Made by a program: the position numbers and the translations under genes. This document shows, one piece after another, positions 1 to 9,118 of a DNA stretch of 64,000 bases (its first letter is position 1; every line of letters begins with the position of its first letter). This DNA is from Lysinibacillus sp. JNUCC-52 (GTDB lineage: Bacteria > Bacillota > Bacilli > Bacillales_A > Planococcaceae): NCBI RefSeq assembly GCF_015999545.1, contig NZ_CP065546.1, positions 744,001 to 808,000 of the forward strand. Reading direction: 5' to 3'. The notes below the pieces were generated by a model. That model worked only from the letters and a program-made list of their open reading frames with translations, had not been told where the DNA came from and did no database searches.

Positions 1-183
1 GATTGAATAGAAGGCTTGAAGAGGTATTCAATTAAAAACACGTTGGTTGAAGTGTCATAATCCATTTAGTTTATGCAATTGTATCATACATTTTTACTAA
101 TTATTGGACTTTATTACAATTATAGAATGGAAAGTAAGATACTCAAAAATGAATATTATACTAAGGAATGTTAAGACATACAT
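1..183. other. Gene-free left edge
   Basis: AT-rich sequence with no supported reading frame on either strand. It may belong to the untranslated flank of a gene outside the window. I see nothing else here. Confidence 0.5.
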
Positions 184-184
184 G

Positions 185-220
185 AAAAAGCTACGAATGT
201 TGTATCAACATTTCGTAGCT
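185..220 (-). terminator. Intrinsic terminator of the small basic protein gene
   Basis: The arms at 189-202 and 206-220 pair around a TAT loop with one bulge. On the minus strand the stem is followed by a short T run, so it would end transcription coming from 316-474. Confidence 0.65.
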
Positions 221-315
221 CTCATGTAAACATTATTTATATATGCTTATAGGTCATTTTTTAAAAGTCAGTCACAGTATACTTTCGTAATAATAGATAC
301 ACTGCTCACTCAATT

Positions 316-474
316 TCATTCATATGCCTTATCTGTTTGTTCTTGCTTCTTTTTCAAATACTCCGCACGTATTTTTTCAATTTGCTGCTTTTTATCAAAT
401 TTGGCAGGCTTGTTTTTTTCATGATACTTTGTCACAGCTACCTTACCTTTAGTATCCAATTGATATTTCCCCAA
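316..474 (-). CDS. Small highly basic hypothetical protein (52 aa)
   Basis: This short frame is outside usual length cut-offs. It encodes about 52 residues starting near LGKYQLDTKGK, rich in Lys and Gln, with a charged and probably helical C-terminal half (KKQQIEKIRAEYLKKKQ). There is no signal peptide or membrane segment. I chose a TTG start at 474 because AGGTG lies six bases upstream; an in-frame GTG at 483 would add three residues but overlaps that site. A terminator follows at 185-220. The family is not recognised; a nucleic-acid-binding role is only a guess from the charge. The coding call rests on frame length, ribosome site and terminator. Confidence 0.6.
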   Translation of the reverse strand: MGKYQLDTKGKVAVTKYHEKNKPAKFDKKQQIEKIRAEYLKKKQEQTDKAYE

Positions 475-608
475 TTTGTTCACCTACTTTTCTTATCCTT
501 AAAGAGAATTAATTCACCAAATATACTATACCTTATTTTACTGAGGTAAACCTTATTATGTACTGATAATCTTGCATATATCGGTAAAAACATTAAAAAC
601 TTTCGATT

Positions 609-768
609 TCAAAAACTTTTAACATCTTTACTTGCATCTACTTTACCTGTTCTATCACTAATAAAAAATGTCTTTTCGCTCCTGTAACCATCTTTGCATT
701 CCTAGTCGTAGCAATTATTAAAAGACTATCCTTATGAATCTTAGAGTACCATCACCAACTTTAGATAA
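609..768 (-). pseudogene. Possible decayed gene remnant
   Basis: Two protein-like stretches lie on the minus strand in different frames. Positions 768-715 read LSKVGDGTLRFIRIVF before two stops, and 701-609 read KDGYRSEKTFFISDRTGKVD and a few more residues to a stop. Neither has a start or ribosome site. They look like the frameshifted tail of one former gene, but could be chance reading in AT-rich DNA. The family is not recognised. Confidence 0.2.
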
Positions 769-803
769 AAAAATCCCCTGAGCATTTTTGCCTTTCAGGG
801 GAT
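766..803 (-). terminator. metE terminator
   Basis: Perfect 9-bp arms at 773-781 and 795-803 surround a 13-base loop. On the minus strand the stem is followed by a run of T, about 50 bases after the metE stop codon. Confidence 0.85.
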
Positions 804-856
804 ATATTTTAATAAAACGCTTATGGAAAAGGAACGTTTTTTCTTATACTATATAA

Positions 857-3151
857 TTAAAAAGTTGATTGCTGTACTTGTTGACGTAACGTTTTGGCAG
901 CAGTAACCATATGTGCTAGTGCTGCCACTGTTTCAGGTTCTTTTCTTGTTTTTAGACCACAATCTGGATTGACCCAAAATTGATTTTTGGATAATACTTG
1001 TAGACTATCCTGCATGATACTTAACATTTCTTGTTCACTCGGCACACGAGGGCTATGAATATCATAAACACCCAATCCTATCCCTTTTCCATATGGATTG
1101 ATTTGCAGGGATGTAATAAGCTCTCCATGACTGCGTGACGTCTCGATAGATATAACGTCAGCATCCAGTGCACTAATTGGCTCGATAAAATCATTGAACT
1201 CACAGTAACACATATGTGTATGAATTTGTGTTTCATCCTTTACACTAGCCGTAGCGAGCTTAAATGCATTCACTGTCCAATCCAAATATGCGTCCCAATG
1301 CTCTTTACGTAAAGGCAAGCCTTCTCGCAATGCAGGTTCATCGACTTGAATAATAGAAATGCCAGCCGCCTCTAGTGCCTCAACCTCTTTCCTTAGTGCA
1401 AGCGCAATTTGATAGGTCACTTCTTTCCGTGCAATATCGTCACGTACAAATGACCAGTTTAAAATCGTAACTGGGCCTGTTAACATCCCTTTCACATAGC
1501 GATTTGTTAAACTTTGTGCATAGGCCGTTTCTTTCACTGTCATCGGCGCTTCCCATGCAACATCACCGTAAATAATCGGTGGTTTTACACAACGAGAGCC
1601 GTACGAAACGACCCAAGCTTTTTCTGTAAAAGCGAAGCCTGTTAGTTTTTCACCAAAGTATTCCACCATATCTGTACGCTCAAATTCACCATGCACAAGT
1701 ACATCAATATCTAAATCTTCTTGTATGGCAACCCACCTTTTCGTTTCTTGTGCGACAAAGTCAGCATATGCTTCATCTGAGATCTGTTTTTTACGCCATG
1801 CATTACGCGTGCGCTTCACTTCTTCAGATTGAGGGAAACTTCCAATCGTAGTCGTAGGGAATAGTGGTAGTTGCAGTGACTGTTGTTGAATAAGCTGACG
1901 AGTATTAAAATCATTTTGACGTTCAAAATCCTCTGACGAGACCGTTTGCATTTCTTGTTGAACTGCCTGATTATTTCGTACTGGATGTTTTTTTAATGCA
2001 TCAATTGCTTTCATGCTTTCAGAGATTGTGTGATTTGATGAGTGGTTTTTTTCTTTTAAATATTTAGCCACCTCTGATATTTCAGCCAATTTTTCATCAG
2101 CAAATGCAAGTGCATTTTTCAAGACAGGGTCTAGCTTTGTTTCAAGGGCGGTCGAAATCGGCACATGCTGTAAGCTACATGACGATTGAATCCATAGCTC
2201 TTGTACACTAGTCAACTGTTCGATTGCCTTAATCGTTGTACTTACCTCTGCTAAATTTGCTCGCCAAATATCTCGTCCGTTAACAATACCTATCCCCAAT
2301 ACTTTATCCTGTGGAAAACCAAATTGGCGTAGTGCCTCCATATTTTTCGTATAGCCATGAACAAAATCTAAGCCAAATCCTTGTACAGGGAGTTCAATTA
2401 GTGTGTTATAAGCTGATAACGATTCAAAATACGTTTGTAGCATAATATTGGCCTCTGGAACAGCGGCTGCTAATTGTGTATATATTTCTTGCACTAGTTT
2501 GACCTCAGCCTCTTCTAAAGTGGAGACTAATGCAGGTTCCTCTAATTGAACCCAGTCAGCACCAGCTGTAACGAGTTCTTGGATTACCTGCGCATAGAGT
2601 GGTAGTAATGCTAAAATAAAGGCAACTTGTGATACTTTATCGTAGCCTTTAGTTAGCTTGCAAAATGTATAAGGTCCGATTAGCGTTGGCTTTGCAGTAA
2701 TGCCAAATGCATCTTTAACCTCAAGGAAATCTGTAAGTATTGTATTCTCTGTTAATTGTAGTGTTTGTCCTTCATATTCAGGTACAATGTAATGATAATT
2801 TGTGTTAAACCATTTCGTCATTTCACTAGCAACAGCTTCTTTATTTCCGCGCGCTACCGCGTAATACGTTTGTAAATCAACCTTTCCACCTTGCCAGCCA
2901 AAGCGCTTTGGCACTAAACCAAACATCGTCGCTGTATCAAGCATTCTGTCATAGCGTGTAAAATCCCCTACAGTGACAATATCTATTCCGCTCCGAAGCT
3001 GCCTATCAATACGTGCAAGACGGATTTTTTTAATTTTTTGTAAGAAATCTTCTTCTGTAAGTTCATTTCTCCAAAACGCCTCTAATGCCTTTTTCCATTC
3101 ACGGTCTTCTCCTATATATGGATAGCCTACTACAGTTGTGGTATACGTCAT
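857..3151 (-). CDS. metE: Cobalamin-independent methionine synthase MetE
   Basis: 5-methyltetrahydropteroyltriglutamate-homocysteine S-methyltransferase, the last step of methionine synthesis, in the cytosol. At 764 residues it has the family's full length, with the N-terminal (about 1-370) and C-terminal catalytic (about 430-750) barrels. The zinc-site residues are visible as HTHMCYC near residue 650 and PDCGLKTR near 730. ATG start with GAGGAG nine bases upstream. It is monocistronic, with a terminator at 766-803. A cobalamin riboswitch and an intrinsic terminator precede it, so expression should fall when B12 is plentiful. That implies a B12-dependent MetH elsewhere in the genome. Confidence 0.97.
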   Translation of the reverse strand: MTYTTTVVGYPYIGEDREWKKALEAFWRNELTEEDFLQKIKKIRLARIDRQLRSGIDIVTVGDFTRYDRMLDTATMFGLVPKRFGWQGGKVDLQTYYAVARGNKEAVASEMTKWFNTNYHYIVPEYEGQTLQLTENTILTDFLEVKDAFGITAKPTLIGPYTFCKLTKGYDKVSQVAFILALLPLYAQVIQELVTAGADWVQLEEPALVSTLEEAEVKLVQEIYTQLAAAVPEANIMLQTYFESLSAYNTLIELPVQGFGLDFVHGYTKNMEALRQFGFPQDKVLGIGIVNGRDIWRANLAEVSTTIKAIEQLTSVQELWIQSSCSLQHVPISTALETKLDPVLKNALAFADEKLAEISEVAKYLKEKNHSSNHTISESMKAIDALKKHPVRNNQAVQQEMQTVSSEDFERQNDFNTRQLIQQQSLQLPLFPTTTIGSFPQSEEVKRTRNAWRKKQISDEAYADFVAQETKRWVAIQEDLDIDVLVHGEFERTDMVEYFGEKLTGFAFTEKAWVVSYGSRCVKPPIIYGDVAWEAPMTVKETAYAQSLTNRYVKGMLTGPVTILNWSFVRDDIARKEVTYQIALALRKEVEALEAAGISIIQVDEPALREGLPLRKEHWDAYLDWTVNAFKLATASVKDETQIHTHMCYCEFNDFIEPISALDADVISIETSRSHGELITSLQINPYGKGIGLGVYDIHSPRVPSEQEMLSIMQDSLQVLSKNQFWVNPDCGLKTRKEPETVAALAHMVTAAKTLRQQVQQSTF

Positions 3152-3174
3152 GTTACATCTCTCCTCAAATTAAA

Positions 3175-3208
3175 ATAAAAAAAACCATCTTCCTTTTCGG
3201 AAAATGGT
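3175..3208 (-). terminator. Riboswitch expression-platform terminator
   Basis: A ten-base stem at 3184-3208 is followed on the minus strand by a long T run, between the cobalamin aptamer and the metE ribosome site. This is the expected off switch of a transcription-terminating riboswitch. Confidence 0.85.
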
Positions 3209-3344
3209 AGTTATTGTAAATCTAATTAGCTATGACGAAGCGATACGATAATGTATTAATTGTCGTATATATTCGTTAGTCGCACAGTGCCAATTCGGTC
3301 ACATCTCACCACCTATTTCCACGTAGGTTATTTGGTGTGTACTA

Positions 3345-3510
3345 GACATTGGCAGGTCTCCTGGCTTCTCATCAACACGCCTCACAGCCTTCCCAGTTCC
3401 CCAGTGGCATTTGTGATTTGCTCCGATTTACAGTTGCGGGACAGCGTCGGATTTACACCGACTTCCCTTTTAAGCCAAACTTTCATTTGGCACCAACTCT
3501 TACACAATAT
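3345..3510 (-). promoter_or_regulatory. Cobalamin (AdoCbl) riboswitch upstream of metE
   Basis: On the minus strand, in order, are GGTGCC, the AAAAGGGAAGTCGGTG-type core, a CCCGCAACTGT segment, GCCACTG, and the B12 box (complement of 3351-3366, reading AGCCAGGAGACCTGCC). These are the conserved blocks of the classical cobalamin riboswitch. The ends are approximate. It probably represses metE through the terminator at 3175-3208 when adenosylcobalamin binds. Confidence 0.95.
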
Positions 3511-3717
3511 TCAATTATGCTCTTACTATAGCATACATTTTTCTGAAAAGTATAACTTTTATACAGTTATGCGCATATTTTCAGTAGATTGTTACAAGAG
3601 GAGTAATTTTAACTTGTACTAATTGATGCCAATATAATAAAAAATATACTAAAAAAGGTATTTTAAGTAATTTGTAGAATTATATAGTTATTACAAGAAA
3701 TAGCGAGGAGGAATACT

Positions 3718-4080
3718 ATGATTGTCGGTTTACATCATGTACAACTTACAATTCCTAAAGGCTCTGAGGAGCAAGGAAAAGCATTTTATTGCAATGTACT
3801 GGGGTTAAAAGAAATAGAGAAACCAGCATCTCTTAAAGGGCGTGGTGGTTTTTGGCTACAAGTAGGTAATCAAGAAGTACATGTCGGCACAGAAGATGGC
3901 TTTGATCGACTCACAACGAAAGCACATATTGCTTATCATGTAGAAGATGTTGCACATTGGAAAAAGATATTAACAGAACATCAAATAGAAATACTTGATT
4001 CTGTTCCAATTCCGCATTTCGAGCGCTTTGAATTTAGAGATCCTTTTGGTAATCGAGTAGAAATTATTCAGCCGATTTAA
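3718..4080 (+). CDS. VOC/glyoxalase family protein
   Basis: A 120-residue single-module vicinal-oxygen-chelate protein. It opens with GLHHVQLTIP (metal-ligand His region) and ends with the typical FRDPFGNRVEIIQ strand. In between are EVHVG and AYHVEDV, which carry the other likely metal-binding side chains. ATG start behind GAGGAGG. It stands alone, convergent with the chemoreceptor gene, sharing a bidirectional terminator. The substrate cannot be told: the fold covers glyoxalases, dioxygenases and antibiotic-resistance proteins. Confidence 0.85.
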   Translation: MIVGLHHVQLTIPKGSEEQGKAFYCNVLGLKEIEKPASLKGRGGFWLQVGNQEVHVGTEDGFDRLTTKAHIAYHVEDVAHWKKILTEHQIEILDSVPIPHFERFEFRDPFGNRVEIIQPI

Positions 4081-4086
4081 AATGAA

Positions 4087-4115
4087 AAAGCAGCCATCTT
4101 GCTAATGGCTGCTTT
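4087..4115. terminator. Bidirectional terminator
   Basis: Perfect 11-bp arms with A-rich and T-rich edges lie between the convergent VOC (+) and chemoreceptor (-) genes and can serve both. Confidence 0.85.
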
Positions 4116-4120
4116 ACTAT

Positions 4121-5815
4121 TTATAGTTTAAAGTGCTGAACTTCTTTGTTTAACTTCTCTGCCATCGATGCTAAATGATCTGTATTTTTTGAGATTTCAT
4201 CCATCGTCGCGACTGTTTGATCGATTGTTGCGGTCGTTTGCTCTACCCCTGCGGCAGATTGCTCAGATATTGCTGCTATTTCATCGATAGAACGGTTAAT
4301 TTGTTCCGTTGTTGTGGAAATACCTTGTAAGTTTTCTGTGATGCCTTGAATATTACTAAACATACTATTAACGGCTGAAGCAATTTGTTCAAAGGTTGTA
4401 TTTGTAGTCGTAATTTGCTCTGTGCCCCTTTTTACTTCTTCATAGCCCGTTTGAAGTGATGCTGTAACCCCAACTGTTTCATTTTGAATACGTCCCACTA
4501 TAGATGAAATATCCGTCACAGAATAGGATACTTGTTCAGCAAGCTTGCGCACTTCATCGGCCACAACCGCAAAACCTTTGCCTTGCTCCCCTGCCCTTGC
4601 TGCTTCGATTGCAGCATTCAATGCTAATAAGTTGGTTTGGTTGGCAATATCATCAATAACAGAAACTAATTTAGAAATTTCTTGTGATTGCCTATTTAAG
4701 CCTTCAACATTTGCAACAGCCTCTTGGACGATTTTATCAATAGCAAACATTTGCTGTGTTGAAGTATTCATTAAATGTTGTCCACTTGCTGTAAGCTGCA
4801 AAACTTCACTCGAATAGCCTTGTAAATCTTTACCTTGTATATTAGCCTGCTGAACATTTATTTTAAATGTCTCCATCATTTGAGCTAAGTCTCCAGCATT
4901 ATGTGCTTGTGATTCAGAACCACCCGCTAGTTCAAGCATTGTGAGGGCAATCTGTTCTGCACCTGTTTTTACTTCTAAAGAAGATTGTGCAAGTTGTTCA
5001 CTGTTGGCAGCAACGTTCCCAGAAACTACATTTATCGAACCAATGATTTCATGGAGCTTACGATTTAATGCATTTGTCGATTGTACGAGTAAGCCAATTT
5101 CATCTTTCATTCTTTCAGGCAATGGAGGCTGACTAATATCACCATCTGCCATTTGCGAAATTTTTTGTATGACTGCTTTTATCGGATTGGCAATCATATG
5201 CGCCGATATGTAAGCGGTTACAATCGCGACGATAGTAGTGATTATACCTATCATTAAACCTATATTCATCGTTTGCTTCGATTGAGCAATCATCTCCTGC
5301 CCAAGCTTATTAATAGAAGCTTCTCTTGCACCTGCAAGCTCCTCGTACCCCTCTCTAATTTCTGTTGCAAGACGATCAACAGAATTAAGATTTTGAATAG
5401 CCGCTTCTACATTTCCTTTGTCATATTCAGCAAATACATCCGTTTGTACAAAACTTCGCCATTCTCTTGCTTTTTCAACCGTCTTCGATAAGCTTTTATC
5501 TGTCGACAATTCATTTAGTATTGTATTGTTTTCTTCTGCGATTTTAATATAATCATCGAATTCTTGTTTATATTTTTGATTTCCCGTAAGTACGTAGCTT
5601 TTCGCAGCAGTTGTTCGAACACTAATCGTTGATGATAGTTTTTCACTTGCTGTTAACAACTGTAACTCTTTATTGACAATTTCCTCTCCAGCACTAATGA
5701 CACGTTTATTGGCGAAAAAGCTATAGGTGTTAAAACAAGCGATGAAAAATACTACAATAAAAAATGCACTAATAATTTTAGCTCTAATTGTTTTGAACCT
5801 AAGTTTTTGTAACAT
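4121..5815 (-). CDS. Methyl-accepting chemotaxis protein
   Basis: Transmembrane chemoreceptor of 564 residues. Order: short cytoplasmic start, first membrane helix about 12-30, extracellular four-helix sensor of the 4HB_MCP type about 32-180, second membrane helix about 185-207, HAMP about 208-260, then the long methylated coiled-coil signalling domain. The hairpin tip that contacts CheA/CheW is clear ([19 protein letters not shown], near residue 405). Monocistronic with its own terminator. A GC-rich hairpin lies in its 5' leader at about 5869-5889. The ligand is unknown, and no chemotaxis genes are nearby. Confidence 0.95.
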   Translation of the reverse strand: MLQKLRFKTIRAKIISAFFIVVFFIACFNTYSFFANKRVISAGEEIVNKELQLLTASEKLSSTISVRTTAAKSYVLTGNQKYKQEFDDYIKIAEENNTILNELSTDKSLSKTVEKAREWRSFVQTDVFAEYDKGNVEAAIQNLNSVDRLATEIREGYEELAGAREASINKLGQEMIAQSKQTMNIGLMIGIITTIVAIVTAYISAHMIANPIKAVIQKISQMADGDISQPPLPERMKDEIGLLVQSTNALNRKLHEIIGSINVVSGNVAANSEQLAQSSLEVKTGAEQIALTMLELAGGSESQAHNAGDLAQMMETFKINVQQANIQGKDLQGYSSEVLQLTASGQHLMNTSTQQMFAIDKIVQEAVANVEGLNRQSQEISKLVSVIDDIANQTNLLALNAAIEAARAGEQGKGFAVVADEVRKLAEQVSYSVTDISSIVGRIQNETVGVTASLQTGYEEVKRGTEQITTTNTTFEQIASAVNSMFSNIQGITENLQGISTTTEQINRSIDEIAAISEQSAAGVEQTTATIDQTVATMDEISKNTDHLASMAEKLNKEVQHFKL

Positions 5816-6200
5816 ACTATTTTCCCCTTTCGTTCGTGAAATTATTTAAATTCCTACTATTAATCAACATTTCCCGCCAACTTTTGCGGGCAATGTATTC
5901 ATCTATTTCTACCTAAATATAACATATATTACCTATCACACCTATGACTCTAACTATGTATTTCACACTTTTTAATAAGCAAAAAAATCCCCATAATACG
6001 TGCTTTTATAAGTATTCTTCGACTAATAAAGTTATTTTTATATCATTCCTTACCCTTATTTTGATTTCTCTATTTGCACATTGCCTACAAGCTTTTCAAT
6101 AATATCGAGGTACATTATTTTTATTACTATATTTTTTGAAAAAATGGGTTGGCATGCATTGTTAGCCGTATGTTTCACAGGTTTTATTTATCAAACTGAA
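5816..6200. other. Gene-free spacer between divergent genes
   Basis: AT-rich spacer. I see only a small hairpin (arms CCCGC and GCGGG, about 5869-5889) in the chemoreceptor leader and no credible small gene. Confidence 0.5.
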
Positions 6201-6205
6201 ACATT

Positions 6206-6222
6206 TGTAATGAAACTGTAAA
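6206..6222 (+). promoter_or_regulatory. WalR (YycF)-type box
   Basis: TGTAAT, five bases, then TGTAAA match the WalR consensus of two TGTWAH half-sites with an N5 spacer. It lies about 160 bases upstream of a secreted wall hydrolase, the class of gene WalR activates in Bacillus. Confidence 0.6.
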
Positions 6223-6380
6223 TTCAAGCGATAAAGCCTTTTATATCAAGGTTTACAGATATGTCAATGCTCACTGTGGTAACATTTACCTCACAGAAGC
6301 CCTACTTTTTCATGCTACGATTATTGCAACAGCAAGCAAACAGATATGATTTTACTGCTCGCTTACAGGAGGTAAAAAGT

Positions 6381-7313
6381 ATGAAAAAAAATTTTTTAAA
6401 AACTACACTAGCATTGTCGATTGGATTTAGCTCATTTGGAATCGCTCAAGCATCCTTTGAACCAATCAAAGTGGAAGCTGCAACGACAAATGCACAACAT
6501 AATGACCAAGCTGTTGCAGCGAAGGCAGATCAACTTATTCAAACAGGGAAAAGTTTAATTGGTAAGGCCACATACAGCAATTCAGTGTACAAGTCTACAT
6601 ATCCTTACAAGTTTTCTTGTGCTTCATTCATCATGTATATTTTTGAAAAAAATGGAGTTGATATTGGGACGTATAATGAAAACTATATGATTCAGCAAGG
6701 GACATATGTTCCTAAAAGCCAATTACAAAAAGGCGATTTAGTATTTTTCAAAAGTAAAAAAACAGGTACAGATCCCGACCATGTAGGCATGTACATTGGA
6801 AATAACAAAATTATTCATATGGCTGATTCGAAACAAAATATCGTCATTTCAGATATGGGTAGCAAACCTTATTATACTGACAACTATGTATCTGCACGCA
6901 GAGTATTACCAACATTACTATCGGCTAACCCTGCAACAAAAGGTGATAAAATTGTTGAAAATGCCTTAACTTATAAAAATAAAGTAACGATAAGCTCAAT
7001 AAATAAAGAACAAAGCTTACGTTTTACAGCACCTGGTTTCGTAGAATACGTTTATCGTAAGAGCGGTGTAAAACTTAGCACAACAAACTTAAAAGATCAA
7101 ATGGCTAAAGGAACTACGGTCTCTCGTGCCAATTTAAAAAAGGGCGACTTAGTGTTCTTTAATAGTGTGAAAGGGTCAAAAAACCCATCCCTTGTAGGTA
7201 TTTACGCTGGAGATCAACGTATCATCATTCCAACTTCAAGTGGTGTTACTACTAGAGTACTCTTTGTGGATTACTATAAAGAGCATTATATAACAGCAAA
7301 ACGTGTATTTTAA
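6381..7313 (+). CDS. Secreted protein with two NlpC/P60 domains, the second catalytically dead
   Basis: Exported wall hydrolase of 310 residues. The ATG at 6381 follows GGAGG by eight bases and begins a classic signal peptide (MKKNFLKTTLALSIGFSSFG), so the longer in-frame extension is rejected. The first NlpC/P60 domain (about 45-180) has the Cys nucleophile in FSCASF and the His in DPDHVGMY. A second similar domain (about 185-310) keeps the fold signature GDLVFF but has FTAPGF and NPSLVGIY at the same places, so Cys and His are gone. The first domain should cut peptide stems; the second may only bind. A WalR-type box lies upstream. Substrate bond unproven. Confidence 0.88.
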   Translation: MKKNFLKTTLALSIGFSSFGIAQASFEPIKVEAATTNAQHNDQAVAAKADQLIQTGKSLIGKATYSNSVYKSTYPYKFSCASFIMYIFEKNGVDIGTYNENYMIQQGTYVPKSQLQKGDLVFFKSKKTGTDPDHVGMYIGNNKIIHMADSKQNIVISDMGSKPYYTDNYVSARRVLPTLLSANPATKGDKIVENALTYKNKVTISSINKEQSLRFTAPGFVEYVYRKSGVKLSTTNLKDQMAKGTTVSRANLKKGDLVFFNSVKGSKNPSLVGIYAGDQRIIIPTSSGVTTRVLFVDYYKEHYITAKRVF

Positions 7314-7363
7314 GTAATCAATGGCTCTGTGATAACACGATGTCTACAATTGCAAGAAAATAA

Positions 7364-7413
7364 AACATAGCATACAAGCATGGTATAATCATGCTTTGTA
7401 TGCTATGTTTTTG
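7364..7413 (+). terminator. Terminator of the tandem NlpC/P60 gene
   Basis: Long 18-bp arms with one bulge are followed by a T run, about 50 bases after the stop codon. Confidence 0.85.
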
Positions 7414-7519
7414 ATATATAAAGCGGCAACTTTCATTTTGCAAAGTGTCATTCTCTATGCATAGAAAGCCTTGCTTCACTTAAAGGTAATTGATGATAAG
7501 TGGTCGTTAGGACTGAAGT

Positions 7520-8905
7520 CTATATTTGCTTTAATTGGTTAGCAAATTCAATCATCGATCGACTAGACATCGGGCCCTTTATTAATACAATTGTATCTTT
7601 ATCAAGTTTTGGTTTAAGTATTTCTAATACACCTGTAACATCTTTGAATATATGAACCTCTGCCGTTGTTCCATCTTTTTTTGCTTGTGCTGCTATATCT
7701 TCTGCTCTTTTTCCAATTGTCATAAGCATTTCAATATTTCTCTGTGCCACCATCGAACCAATCTCACGATGATACTTTTCTTCGAAAAGACCCAATCGCT
7801 TTATATCACCTAATATAAGGATTATTTTTTTATCTTTTCCTATCGTATCTAAAACCTTCAAAGCAGCTTCAACTGATGTTGGGTTATTTGTCCATGTATC
7901 GTCTATAATGGTACTTTCACCGATACCAGTTGAAAATTCTAGGTGCCTTGCCATCGGTTTAAATGTTTTTAAACGCGAGATTGCAGTTTCGATAGACAAT
8001 CCCATTTCCTTTATAGCTGCGATAGCTGCTAGTGCATTATACACTTGATGTTCTCCGTAACCAGGTACAAAAATAGTATATTTTTCATTTAATAGTTGAA
8101 GAGTAAATTTCATCCCATTGTTCGTAAATTCAATGTTAGATGCTTTGTAATCTGCTTGTTTCTGGACGCCAATAGTAATAATTTTCCCTTTAAACGTATG
8201 CAATGGTACTTTTTTTGTATTTTCATCATCACCATTGATGATTAATGTGCCATCCTCAGACAATCCCTCTAAAATTTCCGATTTTGCTTTTATATAGCCC
8301 TCAAGGTTTTTACATCCATCTAAATGATGGACACCGATATTAGTAATAATACCAATTGTCGGTTTGTAGATCATACATTGATGTTTAATGTTACCTGTAT
8401 TCCCCAGACCAAGCTCAAATACCGCTGCTTTTGTTGTTTTATCGATGCCCGTTAAATAGGGTAAAGATTGGCGCGGCTCGTTTTTACTACTAATAGATGC
8501 CTGCACATTCCAATCTTTACTTGCAATATGTTTAATCATTTCTTTTGTTGTTGTTTTCCCACATGTTCCAGTTAATGCGACCACTGGTATATCAAAAAGT
8601 CCTCTATAATATTCGATAAACTTCCAATATGCCTGCAAAGTACTTTTTACTTGAATAACAGTCGTATTCGCTAGTGCGTTTTTTAGTTCACTTAAAGGTT
8701 TATCTGAAATGACGAGGGATGGCCCCTTATGATCTATTTCCTTCCAATTAATGGACTCACTTTTATTGATAAACATTAGTGTATTTTTTTGCGTTAAATC
8801 GTGGCGGTTATAATAAATAGCATGTTTGACAAACCATTGTTCAGAACCGCTGACTAATACCCCTTGTAGTAACTTTCTAATCACAGTTACACTTATATTT
8901 TGCAC
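7520..8905 (-). CDS. MurF-like Mur ligase family protein (peptide ligase), copy 1
   Basis: ATP-dependent amide ligase of 461 residues. A degenerate N-terminal domain (1-105) is followed by the Mur central domain with P-loop GTCGKTTTKE near residue 112, the NIGVHHLD motif near 193, the carbamylated-Lys region GYIKAKSEI, and a C-terminal domain from about 320. It is closest in layout to MurF, but the N-terminal domain is not the usual UDP-MurNAc-tripeptide binder and two paralogues lie beside it, so wall synthesis is unlikely. GTG start close behind GGAGG. A CATANNNTA element lies at 8929-8937. I infer a role in spore-associated peptide assembly. Confidence 0.8.
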   Translation of the reverse strand: MQNISVTVIRKLLQGVLVSGSEQWFVKHAIYYNRHDLTQKNTLMFINKSESINWKEIDHKGPSLVISDKPLSELKNALANTTVIQVKSTLQAYWKFIEYYRGLFDIPVVALTGTCGKTTTKEMIKHIASKDWNVQASISSKNEPRQSLPYLTGIDKTTKAAVFELGLGNTGNIKHQCMIYKPTIGIITNIGVHHLDGCKNLEGYIKAKSEILEGLSEDGTLIINGDDENTKKVPLHTFKGKIITIGVQKQADYKASNIEFTNNGMKFTLQLLNEKYTIFVPGYGEHQVYNALAAIAAIKEMGLSIETAISRLKTFKPMARHLEFSTGIGESTIIDDTWTNNPTSVEAALKVLDTIGKDKKIILILGDIKRLGLFEEKYHREIGSMVAQRNIEMLMTIGKRAEDIAAQAKKDGTTAEVHIFKDVTGVLEILKPKLDKDTIVLIKGPMSSRSMIEFANQLKQI

Positions 8906-8928
8906 GTTACCTCCGTCCCCCCTCTCAT

Positions 8929-8937
8929 TAGAGTATG
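8929..8937 (-). promoter_or_regulatory. Candidate sporulation sigma -10 element (CATACTCTA)
   Basis: It matches CATANNNTA (sigma-K-like) about 24 bases before the GTG start of the ligase gene. No clean -35 AC is present at 16-17 bases, so the call is tentative. Confidence 0.35.
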
Positions 8938-9118
8938 AAAAATGATAGCTAGACGCTTGGGTAAAGGAGCGGTTCCTTCCCTATTTCTAGCAATGATTAT
9001 TATTTGTTGATATGTTTTATCTTTTATTTAGAGCGCTCCTTTCTAGTAGATTACTATACAATATTATTAACTAACTTCATGTGACACAGTGTTTATCCTG
9101 TTGTCCTTGCATCTCTTT

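Noticed and set aside
337..549. 70-residue hydrophobic plus-strand frame
   Set aside because: It is the antisense of the lysine-rich small protein at 316-474; A-rich codons read backwards give Phe and Leu.
3260..3622. 120-residue plus-strand reading frame ahead of the VOC gene
   Set aside because: It lies opposite the cobalamin riboswitch, has no ribosome site and resembles no protein; the RNA structure explains the sequence.
6261..6380. 40-residue N-terminal extension of the NlpC/P60 protein
   Set aside because: ATG 6381 has an ideal ribosome site and begins a signal peptide; the extension would bury the signal peptide.
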